A stretch of DNA of 64,000 nucleotides from Agathobaculum butyriciproducens (lineage in GTDB: Bacteria > Bacillota > Clostridia > Oscillospirales > Butyricicoccaceae): positions 1 to 64,000 of the forward strand of contig QEKJ01000002.1 of assembly GCA_003096535.1 (NCBI GenBank), written 5' to 3'. Below, one piece after another: positions 1 through 7,375 of the stretch. Position 1 is the stretch's first letter. Each line of letters opens with the position of its first letter. The translations under genes were made by a program, and so were the position numbers. A model generated the notes under the pieces. That model saw only the letters and a list, made by a program, of their open reading frames with translations, did no database searches and was not told where the DNA came from.

Positions 1-307
1 AACTGTCCATCATCACCTGCATATTTGCGGTGAGCAATGTCATATTCGCCGGAATAACATCAATGCGGTCGTACTTGGTGTGCTGAATAACCTCTGCCAA
101 ATCGGCATCGCGGTCGAGCATCAGATCGGCAATGCTCATGCGGTCATAGCTGTGTACGCCGAAGGTCTTGGAGCAGTTTCCCTGCTTATCGTTGTCCACG
201 ACCAGTACGCGCGCATTATACTGCTGCGACAGCGCGTAGGCCATGCTGACGGTGGTCAGTGTCTTAGCAACGCCGCCTTTGAGGTTGATGATAGATACGG
301 TTTTCAT
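1..307 (-). CDS. parA: ParA/Soj-family partitioning ATPase, 3' part outside window
   Basis: Reading leftward from the ATG at 307, the first ~102 residues are visible; the rest lies beyond the window edge. The N-terminus carries a deviant Walker A loop (KGGVAKTLT, about residues 10-18) followed by VLVVDNDKQGN, which corresponds to the ParA switch I/A' region. ParA ATPases bind DNA non-specifically and move ParB-parS complexes to segregate plasmids, integrative elements or chromosomes. A ribosome site AAAGGGG precedes the start. The gene is the last visible member of a leftward cluster with AbrB and HTH regulators, which resembles the partition cassette of a plasmid or ICE more than chromosomal soj-spo0J. 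A ParB partner would be expected further left but cannot be seen. Confidence 0.9.
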   Translation of the reverse strand, partial: MKTVSIINLKGGVAKTLTTVSMAYALSQQYNARVLVVDNDKQGNCSKTFGVHSYDRMSIADLMLDRDADLAEVIQHTKYDRIDVIPANMTLLTANMQVMMDS

Positions 308-330
308 AAAATTATCCCCTTTGTTGTCGT

Positions 331-347
331 GTGTTCCAATGGAACAC
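331..347. promoter_or_regulatory. parS-like / operator palindrome 1
   Basis: GTGTTCCAATGGAACAC is a perfect 8-bp inverted repeat around one central base. It sits 24 bp upstream of the parA start codon. The half sites TGTTCCA/TGGAACA resemble chromosomal parS half sites (TGTTTCA/TGAAACA) but the centre is one base instead of two, so it is either a variant centromere for a cognate ParB or an operator. Confidence 0.65.
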
Positions 348-398
348 ATGGTTTCAGCAGTTTCCACGCTGCTGTTCCTGATTAAAAGAAAAATTAAT

Positions 399-707
399 TT
401 AGTGTGTTTCGACCAAACGACGGTCGAGCAGTTCGTCAAAGGTGACGGGAATTTCTTTGCGGTATGGGATACCGTTCGGTACGCTCATTTCAAGGCAACA
501 AAACGGCTGACCCTTGAAGATGCTTAAATGTATAGACACGCCATTAGGCCATTTCATCCAGAGAATATCATACTCTCTGGAGAAAAAGGTCTGGTTAAAG
601 GGCGGAAGCGAACAAATTCGCTGCTCTTTGAGTTTTTCGGCTACCAATTCGTAAAAAGCCAGATTCCGGGCACGAATGGATAAGCTATCGGAAAGTTGAT
701 AAGGCAT
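399..707 (-). CDS. Small uncharacterised protein, tandem paralog A
   Basis: 102 residues. I chose the ATG at 707 because AGGAGG lies 9 nt upstream; an upstream in-frame ATG would place the palindrome inside the gene. The protein is clearly related to its upstream neighbour: both start MPY, then share AEK, a C-x-LP motif, and a D/Y-W-x-WP core with I-x-G-P/Q afterwards. No catalytic motif or membrane segment is visible. I do not recognise a family. It lies between the paralog and parA in one leftward operon, so a role in maintenance or regulation of the mobile element is possible, but that is inference from position only. Confidence 0.8.
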   Translation of the reverse strand: MPYQLSDSLSIRARNLAFYELVAEKLKEQRICSLPPFNQTFFSREYDILWMKWPNGVSIHLSIFKGQPFCCLEMSVPNGIPYRKEIPVTFDELLDRRLVETH

Positions 708-721
708 CAATCGTCCTCCTG

Positions 722-1072
722 TCAGTCTGCGTGTTCCATTGGAACACATTCAGTTTTGCACGATGAAATTTCTTTCGCTATGCCGCGTTCAGTCAGCTCG
801 GCTATTGTAAATCTAAATACCCTGCGATTACGCTGATGCTTGGTATCGTCAGACGGAGCGTAATCGTACTGCGTGACGGTCAGCAGCGGTGTGCCGGGAA
901 TGAGGGTCGTAAAGTAAACCTCGTGATACGGCCAGCGGAGCCAATAAGACGTCCTGATATGCTCAAACAGAACATCGCTCATCTTGGGCAGCTCGCACCA
1001 CGGCAGGTTTGCGATCTTTTCTGCGGCCAGCTTGTACAGGCTGCGCTTTGTAGCGTGTAAACGATACGGCAT
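722..1072 (-). CDS. Small uncharacterised protein, tandem paralog B
   Basis: 116 residues from an ATG at 1072 preceded by GGAGAG. Homologous to the next gene over its first ~80 residues (LAAEKIANLPWCELPKM, then YWLRWP and IPGTPLLTVTQ). The C-terminus differs: its last residues, CVPMEHAD, are encoded by the second copy of the parS-like palindrome, so the site and the coding sequence overlap. This suggests that the palindrome arrived or was duplicated with the gene boundary. Function unknown; the conserved W-x-WP core suggests a small folded domain rather than a disordered tail. Confidence 0.8.
   Translation of the reverse strand: MPYRLHATKRSLYKLAAEKIANLPWCELPKMSDVLFEHIRTSYWLRWPYHEVYFTTLIPGTPLLTVTQYDYAPSDDTKHQRNRRVFRFTIAELTERGIAKEISSCKTECVPMEHAD
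731..747. promoter_or_regulatory. parS-like / operator palindrome 2
   Basis: GTGTTCCATTGGAACAC, the exact reverse complement of the site at 331-347. It again lies 24 bp upstream of a start codon (707). Identical sequence and identical spacing at two genes of one operon argue for a bound protein, either ParB or one of the operon's regulators. Confidence 0.65.
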
Positions 1073-1084
1073 AAGTTTCTCTCC

Positions 1085-1351
1085 TTAATCGGCCTGCTCA
1101 GCGATGGCTTGCAACTTGCTTACGCACTTAGCTGCGCAACTGGGGCAAATACGATACTCCTTAATGTGCTTCTCGGTAGGCTCACCGCAGAAAATGCAAG
1201 ATGGCTCATATTTTGTGATAATGACTTTCTGCCCCTCAGTGTAAATCTGCATTTTTGTGCCGGTTTCCCAGCCGAAAGTGTCGCGCAGCTCCTTAGGAAA
1301 AACAATACGTCCCAGTGCATCAAGTTTACGGATGATACCAGTATCAGTCAT
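1085..1351 (-). CDS. AbrB/SpoVT-type DNA-binding protein with zinc-ribbon tail
   Basis: 88 residues. Residues 1-47 match the AbrB swapped-hairpin fold: GIIRKLDALGRIVFPKELR, then W-x-x-G and IYTEGQKVIITKY. The C-terminus adds two Cys pairs (CIFC and CPSC, about residues 52-75) that could bind zinc, as is common for AbrB homologs on clostridial mobile elements. These proteins act as transition-state or element regulators. The start overlaps the stop of the upstream HTH gene by 8 bp, so the two are probably translationally coupled. It is one of two candidate regulators of the two palindromes in this operon. Confidence 0.9.
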   Translation of the reverse strand: MTDTGIIRKLDALGRIVFPKELRDTFGWETGTKMQIYTEGQKVIITKYEPSCIFCGEPTEKHIKEYRICPSCAAKCVSKLQAIAEQAD

Positions 1352-1628
1352 GGCGCGGCTCCTTACCTAATACAACGGGCGGCACGATGCGCACTGGAGG
1401 ACGCCCTGCCTTTACCATCTTTGCAATTGCGGATGCACGATCAGGGTCATAAACCTTGCGTCCACCGATGTAAATGTCACCGGTGTAGCCGCGCTCCAAC
1501 TCACTCTTTACTGTGTGATCATTAACACCGATGTCGGCTGCGATGTTCGCTACCTTATATCCGGCAATCCACATCTCGTAAATACGCTGACGCATTGCAT
1601 CGGTAATTGCTCTTTTTACTTCGGACAT
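1344..1628 (-). CDS. Small helix-turn-helix protein
   Basis: 94 residues; start at 1628 behind GGAGGTG. Residues 5-45 read as a helix-turn-helix of the resolvase/transposase type (MRQRIYEMWIAGYKVANIAA, IGVNDHTVKSEL), followed by a basic, proline-containing tail. It is the first gene of the leftward cluster and presumably close to its promoter. Small HTH proteins of this kind often accompany ParA/AbrB cassettes. A regulatory role is likely; partner and operator are not visible from sequence alone. Confidence 0.75.
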   Translation of the reverse strand: MSEVKRAITDAMRQRIYEMWIAGYKVANIAADIGVNDHTVKSELERGYTGDIYIGGRKVYDPDRASAIAKMVKAGRPPVRIVPPVVLGKEPRHD

Positions 1629-1865
1629 TTTTGCACCTCCACTCGGATTTTTTGTAATAAAAAAACTTACCTCGAGGACTACTCCTTTGCGGTAAGTTAA
1701 TTATTGCATTTTTGGCAGTGGGTTTGTCGAGCGGTATAACTCTTGCGTGAAGCGCGCAAAAGGCTTATAATAATAGCATTGCAGGCCGCACGGGCAGACG
1801 AAAAATTGCGTGTTTCCGTTCGGTGTTACAATTGTTAATATTTTGTAAAAGATGAGGTGAACGCC
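1629..1865. other. Divergent intergenic region with inverted repeat 1664-1698
   Basis: No gene seen. AACTTACC (1664-1671) and GGTAAGTT (1691-1698) form an 8-bp inverted repeat around a 19-nt loop upstream of the leftward HTH operon. This is a candidate operator or att-proximal structure. The strip also separates mobile-element-type genes on the left from housekeeping-type genes on the right, so an integration boundary may lie here; no duplicated att core can be tested inside this window. Confidence 0.4.
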
Positions 1866-2396
1866 ATGCCGCGGCTGGAGAAAACCATAGAAGCGGTCTT
1901 TGCTGACCGCGATATCATGCCCGACGAGGTGCCGCAGCTTGACCTGTATATGGATCAGGTGCTGACGCTGTTCGATCAGTGTCTATCAGGCAGCAAGCGC
2001 ACGCCGGAGGACAAGCTGCTGACAAAAACCATGGTCAACAACTACGTCAAGGAAGGGCTTATGACGCCGGTGAAGGGCAAAAAATACACGCGCCAGCAGA
2101 TCATGCAGCTGCTCTGCGTATACCATTTGAAGCAGACGCTGCGCTTAACCGATGTGAAGGCATTGACCGGTCGGGACGATGTGGACTTTGCGGCGTGCTA
2201 CGAGCATCTGCTCGCGGACAAGAAGCGCATGCGCGAAGCCATTCCGCCGCTGCTGACCTCCCAGCTGCCCGAGACGCCGGATGACCCGGAGGAGCGGCTG
2301 TGCACATGCCTTGCGCTCAGCGAAATTGCAAATTATTTACGTCGGCTGTGCGAAAGCATGATCGACGATATCCCGCAGCAGACAGAAGGAGATTGA
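1866..2396 (+). CDS. DUF1836 family protein
   Basis: 176 residues from ATG 1866, with AGGTG 6 nt upstream (a GTG at 1857 overlaps that ribosome site and is disfavoured). The family signature is present: LDLYMDQVLTLF, then LLTKTMVNNYVKEGLM and KKYTRQQIMQLL with LKQTLRLTDVKAL. These look like a MerR-like winged HTH without an obvious effector domain. DUF1836 proteins are widespread in Firmicutes and of unknown function. Transcribed in the same direction as ybaK, the nitrilase and thiE with gaps of 5-35 bp, so it probably heads a five-gene unit. Confidence 0.88.
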   Translation: MPRLEKTIEAVFADRDIMPDEVPQLDLYMDQVLTLFDQCLSGSKRTPEDKLLTKTMVNNYVKEGLMTPVKGKKYTRQQIMQLLCVYHLKQTLRLTDVKALTGRDDVDFAACYEHLLADKKRMREAIPPLLTSQLPETPDDPEERLCTCLALSEIANYLRRLCESMIDDIPQQTEGD

Positions 2397-2401
2397 GATC
2401 C

Positions 2402-2878
2402 ATGTCCATCGAAAAAGCAAAAGCGTATCTGCGTCAGTTCGGTGCAGAGGATCGCGTGATCGAATTCCCGGTGTCCAGCGCGACCGTGGAGTTGGCCGCC
2501 GAAGCTGCTCACTGCGAACCGGCACGCATCGCAAAAACGCTGTCGTTCCGCACGAATGACGGCGTGATCCTCATCGTTGCGGCAGGCGACACCAAGATCG
2601 ACAACCCGAAGTACAAGGCGCGGTTCGGCTGCAAGGCGCGGATGCTCGCGTTTGAGGAGGTCGAGCCGGAGATCGGTCATGCGGTCGGCGGCGTATGCCC
2701 GTTCGGTGTGAATGGCGGCGTGACGATCTATCTCGATGAATCGCTCCGACGGTTCGAGACGGTATTTCCGGCGTGCGGCTCGTCCAACTCAGCCATCGAG
2801 GTCACCATCCCGGAACTGGAGAAATTCTCCGGTTTTAAGGCATGGGTGGACGTCTGCAAGGGCTGGAGAGAGGCGTGA
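2402..2878 (+). CDS. YbaK/EbsC-family aminoacyl-tRNA deacylase
   Basis: 158 residues; AAGGAG lies ~15 nt before ATG 2402. The sequence matches the YbaK/ProX editing fold: RIAKTLSFR (with the conserved Lys), LIVAAGDTKIDNPKYKARFG, and GHAVGGVCPFGVNGGVTIYLDESL, the G-G-V-x-P-F/L motif of the substrate pocket. Such enzymes hydrolyse mischarged Cys- or Ala-tRNAs in trans. Length is normal for the family. The stop overlaps the GTG start of the nitrilase gene (GTGA), so translation is probably coupled. Confidence 0.93.
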   Translation: MSIEKAKAYLRQFGAEDRVIEFPVSSATVELAAEAAHCEPARIAKTLSFRTNDGVILIVAAGDTKIDNPKYKARFGCKARMLAFEEVEPEIGHAVGGVCPFGVNGGVTIYLDESLRRFETVFPACGSSNSAIEVTIPELEKFSGFKAWVDVCKGWREA

Positions 2879-3597
2879 GCACGGTTGCCATCGGGCAGTT
2901 CAGCGCCGGGGAGGACAAAACTGCCAATCTCAGGGAAATAGAACGCCTTGCACAAACGGCAGCGGAAAATAGAGCGAAAATGCTGTTTTTACCGGAATAC
3001 AGCATGTATTACGCAAAAGTGAACGCACGGTCGAAAAATATCGAGGCCGCAGAGCGGTGTGACGGCGCGTTCATTATTGCGCTCGGTGAGCTTTGCAGGA
3101 GATACGGCCTGTGGATTGCCGCAGGCATGTACGAGCGCATGGACGGTCTGCCGTACAACACGATTGCGGTTCTTGACGACCGCGGCCGCCTGCGCGGCAC
3201 GCACCGCAAGAACCGTTTGTACGATGCCTTCGGCTATCGGGAATCCGATGAGTGCCGGGCAGGGGACAAGCCGTTTTCGCCTATCGAGACACCTGTCGGA
3301 AAACTGGGCATCATTACTTGCTTCGAGCTTCGGTTTCCGGCGCTTGCCGCCGAGCAGAAGGCGCGCGGCGCCGAGACGCTGTTCGTTCCGGCGGGCTGGG
3401 TGCAGGGCGAGAACAAGCTGCTGCACTGGCGTACCCTGCTGTGCGCGCGAGCCATCGAGAACGGCCTGACCGTGCTCGGCGCAGACCAGTATGCGCCCGG
3501 AAAATTTGTCGGGCACAGCATGGCGTTTCAGCCGGACGGCACCGCGCTCGGTGAACTCGGGGAAGAACAGGATTTGCTTATCGTGAAAATAAATTGA
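2875..3597 (+). CDS. Carbon-nitrogen hydrolase (nitrilase superfamily)
   Basis: 240 residues from a GTG at 2875 that overlaps the upstream stop. The catalytic triad is visible: Glu41 in FLPEYS, Lys112 in HRKNRLYDAFGYRES, and Cys149 in IITCFELRFP. This corresponds to omega-amidase/NIT2-like or predicted amidohydrolase members that hydrolyse short amides. Cytoplasmic: no signal peptide. The substrate cannot be decided from sequence. Length is slightly short but all three catalytic blocks and the C-terminal GHSMAFQPDG strand are present. Confidence 0.92.
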   Translation: MSTVAIGQFSAGEDKTANLREIERLAQTAAENRAKMLFLPEYSMYYAKVNARSKNIEAAERCDGAFIIALGELCRRYGLWIAAGMYERMDGLPYNTIAVLDDRGRLRGTHRKNRLYDAFGYRESDECRAGDKPFSPIETPVGKLGIITCFELRFPALAAEQKARGAETLFVPAGWVQGENKLLHWRTLLCARAIENGLTVLGADQYAPGKFVGHSMAFQPDGTALGELGEEQDLLIVKIN

Positions 3598-3630
3598 TGA
3601 AAATTAACATGCGGTGAAAGGGGAGAGCGA

Positions 3631-4185
3631 ATGAAGGCTGCAAAGTTTTTCAGCATCTGTGAAATCGTTTGCTTTGTCGGTCTGGCGCTGTCGTATGCAG
3701 GCGAATTTCTGTGCGCTTTTGTGGCGCAAGGAACGGATAAGGACATATTTCAGATGGGATTATTCCTGTTCTGGCTGCTTATTGGGCCGTTGGCAATCTG
3801 CAATCTGATTTGCGCTGCTGTGATGTACAGGCGGCTGTCCGACCCGGCGGTGCGGCGGACGCTGTGGCGCTGCATCATTGCAATGAAGTGCATCGCGATT
3901 CCAATGTTCCTGCTGAATTTCTTTTTCGGCATGATTTACGGCATGTTTACGCTGATTTTCCCGATGACGCTGCCGGTCGTGCTCTTACAAATGCTGGTTG
4001 CCTGGTTTGCCATGATGGCCTCGTCCGGCTACTGCATTGCGCTCATCCTGCACGCGCGCAGGCAGGGCAAAATCAGCACCGGAACCGCAGTCCGGCAGGT
4101 CATTTCCCAGTTTATTTACGTTGTTGATGTGATCAGCCTGTTTTTCATTCGCAAGACGGTAAACGAATGCGAAACGGCACAATAA
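3631..4185 (+). CDS. Uncharacterised four-helix membrane protein
   Basis: 184 residues, GAAAGGGGAGAG before ATG 3631. Four or five hydrophobic segments are visible: around residues 8-28, 42-66, 85-115 and 118-140, with a final hydrophobic stretch near 160-175. No transporter or enzyme motif was recognised. It lies 33 bp after the nitrilase gene and 21 bp before thiE in the same direction, so it may be part of that unit; an involvement in thiamine precursor transport would be speculation. Confidence 0.75.
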   Translation: MKAAKFFSICEIVCFVGLALSYAGEFLCAFVAQGTDKDIFQMGLFLFWLLIGPLAICNLICAAVMYRRLSDPAVRRTLWRCIIAMKCIAIPMFLLNFFFGMIYGMFTLIFPMTLPVVLLQMLVAWFAMMASSGYCIALILHARRQGKISTGTAVRQVISQFIYVVDVISLFFIRKTVNECETAQ

Positions 4186-4206
4186 GTTCAAAAAAGGAGT
4201 ATTATC

Positions 4207-4839
4207 ATGCAGTTTGATCCTACATTATACGTTATTACGGACAGCACCTACCACACGACCGAGACCCTGCTCCGCGCGGTGGACGAGGCGTGCAGGGGCG
4301 GTGCAACGCTCATTCAGCTCCGCGAGAAGGACACCGGCGGACGCAGCTACCTTGAGCTGGCGCAGCAGGTCAAGTCCGTCACCGACCGCTACAGCGTGCC
4401 GCTCATCATCGACGACCGTGTAGATGTTGCCATTGCCTGCGATGCGGCCGGCGTACATGTCGGCGCGAGCGACCTGCCGGTGGCGGTCTGCCGCAGGCTG
4501 CTCGGCCCGGATAAGATCGTCGGCGCGACCGCCAAGACGGTCGAAGCAGCCGTTGCCGCGTACAACGACGGCGCGGATTACCTCGGCACCGGCGCCATTT
4601 ACCCGACGACTACCCACGTTACCACCAAGGTTACGCCGGTCTCCGTGCTGAACGATGTGTGCCGCGCGGTCCCGATTCCGGTGGTTGCCATCGGCGGCCT
4701 GAACGCGGATAACATGGACGTGCTGGCTGACAGCCCCATCAAGGGCATCGCCGTGGTCTCTGCCGTTATGAAGGCGGACGATCCGTGCGCGGCTGCCGCG
4801 CATATCAAGGAAAAGTTCCTGAAAATGATGAATAAGTAA
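4207..4839 (+). CDS. thiE: Thiamine-phosphate synthase
   Basis: 210 residues, AAAAGGAG 9 nt before ATG 4207. ThiE joins HMP pyrophosphate and thiazole phosphate to give thiamine phosphate in a TIM barrel. Diagnostic motifs: QLREKD (37-42), IIDDR (67-71), VHVGASDLP (83-91), the GTGAIYPTTTH pyrophosphate loop (127-137) and AIGGL near 177. No other thi genes lie beside it and no TPP riboswitch is visible upstream. A strong terminator follows directly. The distant yjbQ gene in this window belongs to a family reported to have weak thiamine-phosphate synthase activity, probably coincidental. Confidence 0.96.
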   Translation: MQFDPTLYVITDSTYHTTETLLRAVDEACRGGATLIQLREKDTGGRSYLELAQQVKSVTDRYSVPLIIDDRVDVAIACDAAGVHVGASDLPVAVCRRLLGPDKIVGATAKTVEAAVAAYNDGADYLGTGAIYPTTTHVTTKVTPVSVLNDVCRAVPIPVVAIGGLNADNMDVLADSPIKGIAVVSAVMKADDPCAAAAHIKEKFLKMMNK

Positions 4840-4841
4840 GA

Positions 4842-4876
4842 AAAAGCTCCGAAACAGGCGTTTCGGAGCTTTCCTT
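4842..4876 (+). terminator. Rho-independent terminator after thiE
   Basis: AAGCTCCGAAAC / GTTTCGGAGCTT stem of 12 bp with a short AGGC-type loop, followed by TTCCTTTT. It could also end the convergent gene at 4884. Confidence 0.9.
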
Positions 4877-4883
4877 TTGCAGG

Positions 4884-5483
4884 TCAGTTGTTTGGCTCGA
4901 TCGCGTAATCGTAGATCTCGTGTCCGCTTTCGAGCACCTTGCCGTCCACGGTGATGAGCACTGCGGTTGCGCCGCGCGCCTGCGCGAACGTGTTGACCAG
5001 TGCGTAGATCTTGAGCGTTTCACCGGCGGTGCCGGAGGCGCGGATCGCCTCGCCGAAGGCGGCATTCATGTCGAGCGTGAGCGTGCCGTTCTCGAGCGAC
5101 GAGGACTGCACCTTGACGCCCTCGGGCAGCGAGCCTGCGGCGATGAGCGCGTCCACGAGCGACTGGTCGGAGTCGTCCTTCGCGTCTGCGCCGGTCGGCG
5201 TGAGCGTTTCACCCTGTTCATCCGGAACGTAGATCGTGACCGACTCCGTGCCGCTCGGATTGGGGTTTTCCGGCTGTACGGCAGGTTCATTTGTCTTGGA
5301 ATCGGACGGTTTGCCGGAATTGCTGTCGTCCGGCGTTTCCGGCGTGGTCGGGTTCTCCGGCTCGGTAACAGCAGGCTTTTCCGGCTCATCGGCGGGCTTG
5401 CTGCGGACATATCCATATACACAGGCTGCGGCGACTACTGCAATGATCGCAATTACGGCTATAATAACTTTTGAGCGTTTCAT
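4884..5483 (-). CDS. GerMN-domain membrane-anchored protein
   Basis: 199 residues, AAAGGAGG before ATG 5483. Residues 6-26 form a transmembrane anchor or signal; VAAAC could be a weak lipobox. A Pro/Glu/Ser/Asn-rich linker (about 30-80) leads to a GerMN domain at ~82-195: VTIYVPDEQGE, SLVDALIAAG, and LDMNAAFGEAI followed by LKIYALVNTFAQ. GerMN domains occur in spore germination protein GerM and in secreted lipoproteins of Firmicutes, possibly binding cell wall. Located outside the membrane. It stands alone with its own promoter, converging on thiE. Confidence 0.88.
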   Translation of the reverse strand: MKRSKVIIAVIAIIAVVAAACVYGYVRSKPADEPEKPAVTEPENPTTPETPDDSNSGKPSDSKTNEPAVQPENPNPSGTESVTIYVPDEQGETLTPTGADAKDDSDQSLVDALIAAGSLPEGVKVQSSSLENGTLTLDMNAAFGEAIRASGTAGETLKIYALVNTFAQARGATAVLITVDGKVLESGHEIYDYAIEPNN

Positions 5484-5512
5484 TGTAAACGCCTCCTTTC
5501 TCTTACAAGCCT

Positions 5513-5541
5513 ATTGTATCAAGCCGGACGGGAAAATACAA
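5513..5541 (-). promoter_or_regulatory. Sigma-A promoter of the GerMN gene
   Basis: On the minus strand TTGTAT (5536-5541), a 17-bp spacer, then TACAAT (5513-5518), about 30 nt upstream of the start codon. Confidence 0.75.
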
Positions 5542-5559
5542 GGGATATACCGTTAACAA

Positions 5560-6545
5560 ACGGCGGCTTTTTGCCCCGGTTTGGGCGGCAGTTTTTTTCA
5601 GCACCGGCTGAGCGGGGTGCCCGAACTGCGTCAGCGTGTTCGCCCCTTCCGGGCGGCAGCCTTTTGTCTGCACCGCCCCAGCGGGGTACTTGAACCGCGC
5701 ACGCGGTTCACCCTATCCGGGCGGGGAGTTTTTCGCTGAACCTCAGCGGGGATTCGCCGCGCCCCGCGGCGGGGCAAGAGGGTAGACACCAAGGTTTCTA
5801 CCCTCTTAACTCCCACTTCCTTTGGGGAGAGTCTGGCGCAGATTGCCGACATGTGACCGCTTCGAAATGAGGAACGGCAGAGGATTTTTTCTACCGTATG
5901 GGAGCACAGTGTGCTCCCATGTCCCGACATATTCGCAGCGTCAGATACCGTACTGCTACACATGCAGTTTCATCTAAGCAGGCGCGGCATAGCAGTGCCG
6001 CGCAACTCTTTAACGCGTTATACCGCACGGTACCTGCGGATTAGGCGTTTGGTACAATTTATCCTCGCAGACCCTGTCTATTATAACGCGCTCACGAATT
6101 GCGCGGCACGGTTATGCCGCGCCTGCGCAGAGTAGCCTGTATGTGTAGCGGTACGCTGTCTGTGAACTGCGAACAGGTTACGAAAGACACGGAAGAAAAA
6201 ATCCTCTGCCGTTCCCCTTTTCGGAGCGGTCACATATAGGCAATCTGCGCCAGATTAGGAAGCAAGGGAAAGGTAGGAGTCCAAAGAGGAAGGGAAACCG
6301 CAGGTGTCCCTTCCTTTTTGCCCCCGCCGCGGGGCGCGGCACGTTCCCGCCGTCCGCAGACGGCGAATCCCTCGCTGAGGTTCAGCGAAAAACTTCCCGC
6401 CCGTTAGGGGCGAACCCGCCTGCGGCAGTTCGCGCACCCCGTTCAACCGGTGCAGAGAAAGGAGCCGCCCCGTTAGGGCGAACCCGCCTGCGGCAGTTCG
6501 TGCGCCCCGCTCAGACGGTGCAGAAAAATTTTTTCGAAAATTTTC
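5560..6545. repeat. Giant nested palindromic intergenic element, copy A
   Basis: No credible gene. The ~985 bp form a mirror array around an apical loop near 6041-6064. Paired modules include 5726-5758 with 6362-6395 (contains TTTTTCGCTGAACCTCAGCG), 5831-5867 with 6219-6255 (TCTGGCGCAGAT), 5871-5897 with 6189-6215 (GGCAGAGGATTTTTTCTACC, 27 bp), and 5983-6004 with 6099-6120 (GCGGCATAGCAGTGCCGCGC). GC-rich units of ~68 bp lie at both outer ends. The same modules recur in copies B-E. It lies between two divergently transcribed genes. Confidence 0.88.
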
Positions 6546-6611
6546 AAAAAAGTTGACCATTCATGGTCAATTTTCACCTCCATCCGGCATAGGGTTGAAG
6601 GAGGTGACGCA

Positions 6612-7334
6612 ATGACGAACATTGCATTCAAACAGGCACACAGCGGCAACTACCGCCGAGCCGCGCGCGGAAAGGAGGATATCCGCTATCTGGTGATTCA
6701 CTTTACGGCGAACGACGGCGATACCGCGAAAAATAATGCGGATTACTTCGCTCGGGCGGAGATTTCGACCTCAGCGCACTACTTTGTGGACGAAAACGAG
6801 GTCTGGCAGTCGGTTCGCGACGCGGATATCGCATGGCACTGCGGCACGCGCGGCGTCTATTTCCACCCGTACTGCCGCAACGCGAACAGCATCGGCATTG
6901 AACTGTGCAGCCGCAAAAACGGCGAGAAATTCTACTTTATGCCCGAGACCGTGCGCCGGGCACAGGCGCTGACGCGCGAACTGATGGCGAAATATGGTAT
7001 TCCGCTCGAAAATGTTGTGCGCCACTACGATGTTACGCACAAAAACTGTCCTGCGCCGTTCGTCGAGAGCGCATCCGCGTGGACAGTATTCAAGCAGGGG
7101 TTACAGAAAAAGGAGGAACCTGACATGACCGAAGCCGAGGTAAAGAAGATCATCGAGAGCACCCGCAGGACGTACAACAGCGTTTCCGCCGTTCCCGCGT
7201 GGGCGAAGCCGACTGTCGAGAAGCTGACGCGCAAGGGCTGGCTGCTTGGCGATGAGCACGGAAAGCTCGACCTGACCGAAGAGCTGCTCCGCACGCTGGT
7301 TATCAACGACCGCGCAGGAATCTACGGCGAATAA
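6612..7334 (+). CDS. N-acetylmuramoyl-L-alanine amidase (Amidase_2)
   Basis: 240 residues, AAGGAGGTG before ATG 6612. Residues 20-150 form the zinc amidase domain: VIHFTA (His30), SAHYFVD, IAWHCG, SIGIELCS, then RHYDVTHKNCPAP with His138 and Cys146 as further zinc ligands. It cleaves the MurNAc-L-Ala bond of peptidoglycan, as in phage endolysins and T7-lysozyme-like amidases. The C-terminal ~90 residues (WAKPTVEKLTRKGWLLG) look like a small wall-binding or cap domain seen in prophage amidases. There is no signal peptide and no phage gene nearby, so it is probably a domesticated endolysin. Confidence 0.92.
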   Translation: MTNIAFKQAHSGNYRRAARGKEDIRYLVIHFTANDGDTAKNNADYFARAEISTSAHYFVDENEVWQSVRDADIAWHCGTRGVYFHPYCRNANSIGIELCSRKNGEKFYFMPETVRRAQALTRELMAKYGIPLENVVRHYDVTHKNCPAPFVESASAWTVFKQGLQKKEEPDMTEAEVKKIIESTRRTYNSVSAVPAWAKPTVEKLTRKGWLLGDEHGKLDLTEELLRTLVINDRAGIYGE

Positions 7335-7340
7335 GCGCAA

Positions 7341-7374
7341 AAGAGGCTGTAAATTAAATTTACAGCCTCTTTTT
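7341..7374 (+). terminator. Terminator between amidase and MATE gene (bidirectional)
   Basis: AAGAGGCTGTAAATT pairs with AATTTACAGCCTCTT; TTTTT follows on the plus strand and the minus strand also ends in T-rich sequence, so it can serve both convergent genes. Confidence 0.9.
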
Positions 7375-7375
7375 G

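Noticed and set aside
4100-4206. TPP riboswitch before thiE
   Set aside because: Only 21 bp separate thiE from the preceding gene and no CTGAGA-type element is visible.
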